Assembly (NCBI RefSeq): GCF_014076495.1
Contig: NZ_CP043575.1
Coordinates: 1,116,001 to 1,180,000 of the forward strand
Source of the DNA: Comamonas koreensis
GTDB taxonomy: Bacteria > Pseudomonadota > Gammaproteobacteria > Burkholderiales > Burkholderiaceae_C
Length of the DNA stretch: 64,000 nt
Direction: 5' to 3'
Shown: positions 60,681-64,000 of the stretch, piece by piece
Position numbering within the stretch: the first letter of the stretch is position 1
Layout: every line of letters begins with the position of its first letter
Position numbers and translations under genes: made by a program
The notes under the pieces: generated by a model
The model's input: only the letters and a program-made list of their open reading frames with translations
Database searches by the model: none
What the model was told of the DNA's origin: nothing

Positions 60681-61634
60681 ATGAAACCTGCCTTACCCGC
60701 CGCAGCGCACAGCCGCTGGACTACGCCCGAGAACCTGCTGCGCATCTCGGTGGTGGTGGCCATTGCCACCATTGCCCTCAAGACCAGTGCCTGGGCCGTC
60801 AGCGGCTCGGTGGGCCTGCTGTCCGATGCGCTGGAATCGCTGGTCAACCTGGTGGGCGCGCTGTTTGCGCTGGGCATGGTCACCATTGCCAAGCGCCCGG
60901 CTGACGAGGGCCACCCCTATGGCCACACCAAGGCGGAGTACTTCTCTGCCGGCTTTGAGGGCCTGCTGATCTTTGGCGCGGCCATGGCCATTGTCTGGGC
61001 CTCGGTGGACCGCCTCCTACACCCCCAGCCGCTCGAGCAGCTGGGCTGGGGCATTGCGCTGTCCATGCTCAGCACGGCGCTCAACGGCGGGCTGGCGTTT
61101 GTCATGCTGCGGGCGGCACGCGCGCACCATTCGATGGCGCTGGAAGGCGATGGCCGCCACCTGATGACCGATGTCTGGACCTCGGTCGGCGTGGTCGGCG
61201 GCTTGCTGCTGGCGATGCTGACCGGCTGGCATTGGCTCGATGCGGTGCTGGGCATTGCGGTGGCGCTGCATATCTTCAAAGAAGGTGGCCAGCTGGTCTG
61301 GCGCTCTTCGCAGGGCCTGATGGACGAGTCCATCGATGCCGAGACCCTTGCCAAGATCGAGCACTGCGTGCGCAGCTTTGAGGCGCAAACCGGCGGCGCC
61401 GTGCATTGCGACAAGCTCAGCACCCGGCGCGCCGGCTCGCTGCACTTTATCGACATGCACCTGCACATGCCCGGCGACTGGACCCTGGCCCATGCCACCC
61501 AACTGCGCATGCAGCTGGAAGCCGCTTTGCTGCAGGAGCTGCCGCAGGCGCGCATCAGCATGGAAGTACTGCCGCTGGGCGTACAAACCCAGACCGAGGC
61601 CGTGCAGCTGCACGGCGATGCACCCAGCCCCTGA
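60681..61634 (+). CDS. Cation diffusion facilitator transporter
   Basis: A 317-residue metal exporter of the CDF family. It has about six membrane helices: [20 protein letters not shown] with a metal-binding Asp, [20 protein letters not shown], and the second site with [20 protein letters not shown]. The C-terminal cytosolic domain carries His residues in [20 protein letters not shown]. Likely exports Zn, Co or Fe; specificity not readable. Starts 22 bases after dbpA and is probably co-transcribed. Confidence 0.92.
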   Translation: MKPALPAAAHSRWTTPENLLRISVVVAIATIALKTSAWAVSGSVGLLSDALESLVNLVGALFALGMVTIAKRPADEGHPYGHTKAEYFSAGFEGLLIFGAAMAIVWASVDRLLHPQPLEQLGWGIALSMLSTALNGGLAFVMLRAARAHHSMALEGDGRHLMTDVWTSVGVVGGLLLAMLTGWHWLDAVLGIAVALHIFKEGGQLVWRSSQGLMDESIDAETLAKIEHCVRSFEAQTGGAVHCDKLSTRRAGSLHFIDMHLHMPGDWTLAHATQLRMQLEAALLQELPQARISMEVLPLGVQTQTEAVQLHGDAPSP

Positions 61635-61693
61635 ACCATGAACCCCGGCTGCAGCGCCCTGGCCTGCCGCCTTTCCGGAAGCAAGAATCTCCG

Positions 61694-62155
61694 ATGATCA
61701 GCGTATTGCAACGGGTGCGCGAAGCACGAGTTGAAGTGGATGGCCAAGTGATTGGCCAGATTGGCCATGGCCTGCTGGCCCTCGTCTGCGCCGAGCGCGG
61801 CGACAGCCAGGCAGAAGCCGACAAGTGGCTGGCCAAGATGCTCAAGCTGCGCATCTTCCAGGATGAGGCCGGCAAGATGAACAAGAGCGTCGTCGATGTG
61901 GCCGGCGGCCTGCTGATCGTGAGCCAGTTCACCCTGGCCGCAGACACCAGCGGCGGCAACCGCCCCAGCTTTACCCAGGCCGCGCCCCCGGCCGATGGCG
62001 AGCGCCTGTACGACTATGTCGTGGCGCAGGCGCGCGCGCTGCACCCCGAGGTGGCGACGGGCCGTTTTGGCGCCGACATGAAGGTCTACCTGATGAATGA
62101 CGGGCCGGTGACGATTCCGCTGCGCATTGCGCCCGTTGCTGCGACGGTGGCCTGA
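61694..62155 (+). CDS. dtd: D-aminoacyl-tRNA deacylase Dtd
   Basis: A 153-residue proof-reading hydrolase that removes D-amino acids from tRNA. Motifs [37 protein letters not shown], and [10 protein letters not shown] with the Gly-cisPro loop are all present. Length fits the family. Confidence 0.96.
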   Translation: MISVLQRVREARVEVDGQVIGQIGHGLLALVCAERGDSQAEADKWLAKMLKLRIFQDEAGKMNKSVVDVAGGLLIVSQFTLAADTSGGNRPSFTQAAPPADGERLYDYVVAQARALHPEVATGRFGADMKVYLMNDGPVTIPLRIAPVAATVA

Positions 62156-62242
62156 GGCCTATCCACCCAGCCACGTCATCTGGAGCTCGACAAGCAGCAG
62201 CTAGACTCAGTCCTTTTGCCACCGAGAGGACGAGAGACACCG

Positions 62243-62824
62243 ATGACCGAGATGGAAAAAGCCGCTGCCGGCCTGCTGTACGACGCCAACCATGACCCCA
62301 GCGTGCTGCAGCTGCGCGATGCCGCCAAGGAAAAGCTGTTTGCCTTCCAGCAGATCGGCGCGCACCTGCGTGCCGAGCGCGAAGTGATTCTGCGCGGCCT
62401 GCTGGGCAAGCTGGGCCGCAACCCGGTGTTCGATGGCCCCTTCCTGTGTGACTACGGCTTCAACATCGAGATTGGCGACCACTTCTACACCAATGTGAAC
62501 CTGGTCATCCTCGATGCCGCCAAGGTCCGCATCGGCAACAACGTCTTTATCGCGCCCAATGTCGGCCTCTACACCTCCGGCCACCCGCTCGATGCCGCGC
62601 GGCGCAACCAGGGGCTGGAATTCGCCCTGCCCATCACCATTGGCGACAACGTCTGGATCGGGGCGGGCGTGCAGGTGCTGCCTGGCGTCAACATCGGTGC
62701 CGGCAGCGTGATTGCGGCCGGTGCCATCGTCACCAAGGATGTGCCCGAAGGCGTGGTGAGTGCCGGCAACCCGGCGCGTGTGCTGCGGGCCATCACCGAC
62801 AAGGATGCGCAGGCCTACGCCTGA
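62243..62824 (+). CDS. Sugar O-acetyltransferase (Maa/LacA type)
   Basis: A 193-residue left-handed beta-helix (hexapeptide repeat) acetyltransferase. Family pattern: MTEMEKAAAGLLYDANHDPS at the start, then FLCDYGFNIEIGDHFYTNVN, IGNNVFIAPNVGLYTSGHPL with the catalytic His, and NVWIGAGVQVLPGVNIGAGS. Acetyl-CoA is the donor; maltose or galactoside acceptors are typical. ATG 62243 fits MTEMEK; TTG at 62216 is unlikely. Confidence 0.9.
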   Translation: MTEMEKAAAGLLYDANHDPSVLQLRDAAKEKLFAFQQIGAHLRAEREVILRGLLGKLGRNPVFDGPFLCDYGFNIEIGDHFYTNVNLVILDAAKVRIGNNVFIAPNVGLYTSGHPLDAARRNQGLEFALPITIGDNVWIGAGVQVLPGVNIGAGSVIAAGAIVTKDVPEGVVSAGNPARVLRAITDKDAQAYA

Positions 62825-62839
62825 GGTGTCGCGTCGCGC

Positions 62840-63178
62840 TCAGACCGCCGCCAGCGCTGCCAGGTGGGTGTCCACCGTCCCCGCGTCGCTGGCTGCATTC
62901 ACATGCGCAAAGTACTGGTACCAGCCGCTGGCCTCTATCGCGGCCAGCAAGGCATCGCGTGCCTGCGGGTTGGGAAAGCGCCAAATGCCTAGAAACTGGT
63001 GCTGGCTGGCTTGTGCAATGGCGGTATCGGTCTCTGCCAGAGAGAGCAGCTCGATGCCCTGGCTGGAGAGCTGGCCCAGGCCCTGGCCGATGGCGGACAG
63101 AAACGACAGGCGCTGCGCGGCGGGCAGCGCCTGCCAGGCGGCATTCGGGGTATAGAGCTCGACAAGGTAGCAAGACAT
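62840..63178 (-). CDS. Small hypothetical cytosolic protein
   Basis: A 112-residue protein (MSCYLVELYTPNAAWQALPA) with a pattern resembling dimeric alpha/beta-barrel proteins: an initial beta-strand, a helix AAQRLSFLSAIGQGL, and a later LGIWRFPNPQARDALLAAIE segment ending in WYQYFAHVNAASDAG. No function is assignable. ATG 63178; the frame is open upstream. It is downstream of the HEAT-repeat gene with a 14-base gap. Confidence 0.6.
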   Translation of the reverse strand: MSCYLVELYTPNAAWQALPAAQRLSFLSAIGQGLGQLSSQGIELLSLAETDTAIAQASQHQFLGIWRFPNPQARDALLAAIEASGWYQYFAHVNAASDAGTVDTHLAALAAV

Positions 63179-63192
63179 GGCTGGGGCTTCTT

Positions 63193-63963
63193 TCAGCGAA
63201 TACTGCGCAGCGCGCGTTGACAGATACGTGCGGTGTTGGGCGATGGTGTATCGCCCAGCCACTGGCTGCAGATCTCGCGCACCCAGTCGGGCTGGTCCTT
63301 GGCGGCGTCGTTGAGCCAGTTGGCGACGGAATCCTGCACATAGATGGAGGGGTCAGCACGCAGCGCTTGCAGCAGCGGCAGGGCCTGCGCGGGCGTCTTT
63401 TTGAGCGCGGCGATGTGCGCACACCAGACGCCACGTGGGCGCAGTGCCTCGCAGGCAAAGCGGCGCAGCTTGTCGGACGGCGATGCCGTCCAGGGCAGCA
63501 GCTGTGCGATGGCCTCGTGCAGAGCGCTGGCCAGATGCGGGCGCAAGGCCATCCAGGCCCATTCGCGCACGCCAAAATGCCCATCGTCGGCCAGGCTGCG
63601 GATCGCGGAAAGACGCACCGGCAGTGCCAGCCCGGGCTGGGCGCCAACCATAAAGCAGGCCCAGCCGCGCACGGTGTCTACCGGGTGGTTGCGGCACTGC
63701 GCGATGCCCTCGGCGCCCAGGGCATTCAGCAGCAGCTCGCCGATGCGGCCCATGCGCCCCAGAATACCCAGCGTGCAAGCGGCATCGGCTTGCTGCAAGG
63801 TCTGGGCAGAGAGACCGGGAAAGACGGTGCGCAGCAGCTGCGCCTGGTCCAGCGCCGTGCATTCAGCCAGCGTGGCGGTGGCGATCTCGCCTCTGGACAG
63901 CGCTTGCAGCACATCGGCAGGGATATCGGCCGCGCGGCTGGCGCCTTTGCGTGGGCTGTTCAT
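63193..63963 (-). CDS. HEAT-repeat DNA alkylation repair-like protein (AlkC/AlkD type)
   Basis: A 256-residue alpha-helical protein. Repeats such as HPVDTVRGWACFMVGAQPG and DDGHFGVREWAWMALRPHLA, and DPSIYVQDSVANWLNDAAKD near the end, resemble the AlkC-type (COG4335) HEAT-like DNA glycosylase family. It may remove alkylated bases. Overlaps the preceding gene by 4 bases (ATGA at 63960-63963). Catalytic residues could not be verified. Confidence 0.65.
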   Translation of the reverse strand: MNSPRKGASRAADIPADVLQALSRGEIATATLAECTALDQAQLLRTVFPGLSAQTLQQADAACTLGILGRMGRIGELLLNALGAEGIAQCRNHPVDTVRGWACFMVGAQPGLALPVRLSAIRSLADDGHFGVREWAWMALRPHLASALHEAIAQLLPWTASPSDKLRRFACEALRPRGVWCAHIAALKKTPAQALPLLQALRADPSIYVQDSVANWLNDAAKDQPDWVREICSQWLGDTPSPNTARICQRALRSIR

Positions 63964-64000
63964 AGCGCTGCTTCGCCCAGGTTGCGGGCCACCTTGTCCA
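63960..64000 (-). CDS. Partial gene at the right edge
   Basis: The last 12 codons of a minus-strand gene read DKVARNLGEAAL and end in a TGA that overlaps the start of the HEAT-repeat gene. Too little is present to identify it. Confidence 0.5.
   Translation of the reverse strand, partial: DKVARNLGEAAL

Overview
This is a GC-rich chromosomal window, most likely from a Comamonadaceae bacterium (Comamonas, Delftia or Acidovorax relatives). The call rests on the style of the formamidase/FmdB pair, the LivFGHM-type transporter flanked by CoA ligases, DbpA, Amn, exosortase H and the general codon usage. No database search was possible, so genus-level placement is inference. No rRNA, tRNA or CRISPR array was seen.

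Layout. (1) 1-3345: the 3' part of a formamidase gene and fmdB, then a Fic-family AMP transferase gene, then debris of a second urtE-like/fmdB copy. (2) 3346-11337: a visibly more AT-rich accessory island with a three-piece exported RHS system: a large YD-repeat shell, a small exported protein, and an RHS core protein carrying a ParB/sulfiredoxin-like C-terminal toxin candidate. It is followed by a string of small immunity-like genes, a Myb-like gene and a TnpB-like remnant. (3) 11338-19977: a seven-gene minus-strand operon with an AMP-dependent CoA ligase, LivG, LivH, LivM, a periplasmic binding protein, LivF and a PaaK-like ligase with an altered P-loop. It probably imports and CoA-activates an organic acid. 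(4) 20164-25175: an alpha/beta hydrolase, acyl-CoA-binding protein, a Crp/Fnr regulator, a small lipoprotein, an Arg/Gly-rich pseudouridine synthase and a triple helix-turn-helix protein.

(5) 25185-41154: an approximately 6.7-kb tandem duplication. The ancestral unit was amidase, then a six-gene chaperone/usher-like surface locus, then htpG. Copy A (26570-32198) is followed by a truncated htpG and an amidase scrap, then copy B (33280-38899) and the intact htpG with a good sigma-32-like promoter. The two outer-membrane (usher-like) genes share an apparently identical block of about 2.0 kb although their neighbours have diverged, which points to gene conversion. (6) 42089-47895: an exosortase H locus with a giant DUF11-repeat surface protein bearing a degenerate IPTL-type sorting tail, the exosortase, and its membrane partner.

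(7) 47898-64000: mostly housekeeping and stress genes: an MFS transporter, a Gly/Val-repeat lipoprotein, srkA, ohr and ohrR with a clear operator, an HpaI-type aldolase, a 3-hydroxyacyl-CoA dehydrogenase, purT, a tannase/feruloyl-esterase family lipoprotein, amn, dbpA, a cation diffusion facilitator, dtd, a sugar O-acetyltransferase and an AlkC-like HEAT protein. The best candidates for poorly described biology are the duplicated surface locus, the split RHS toxin and the exosortase H locus.
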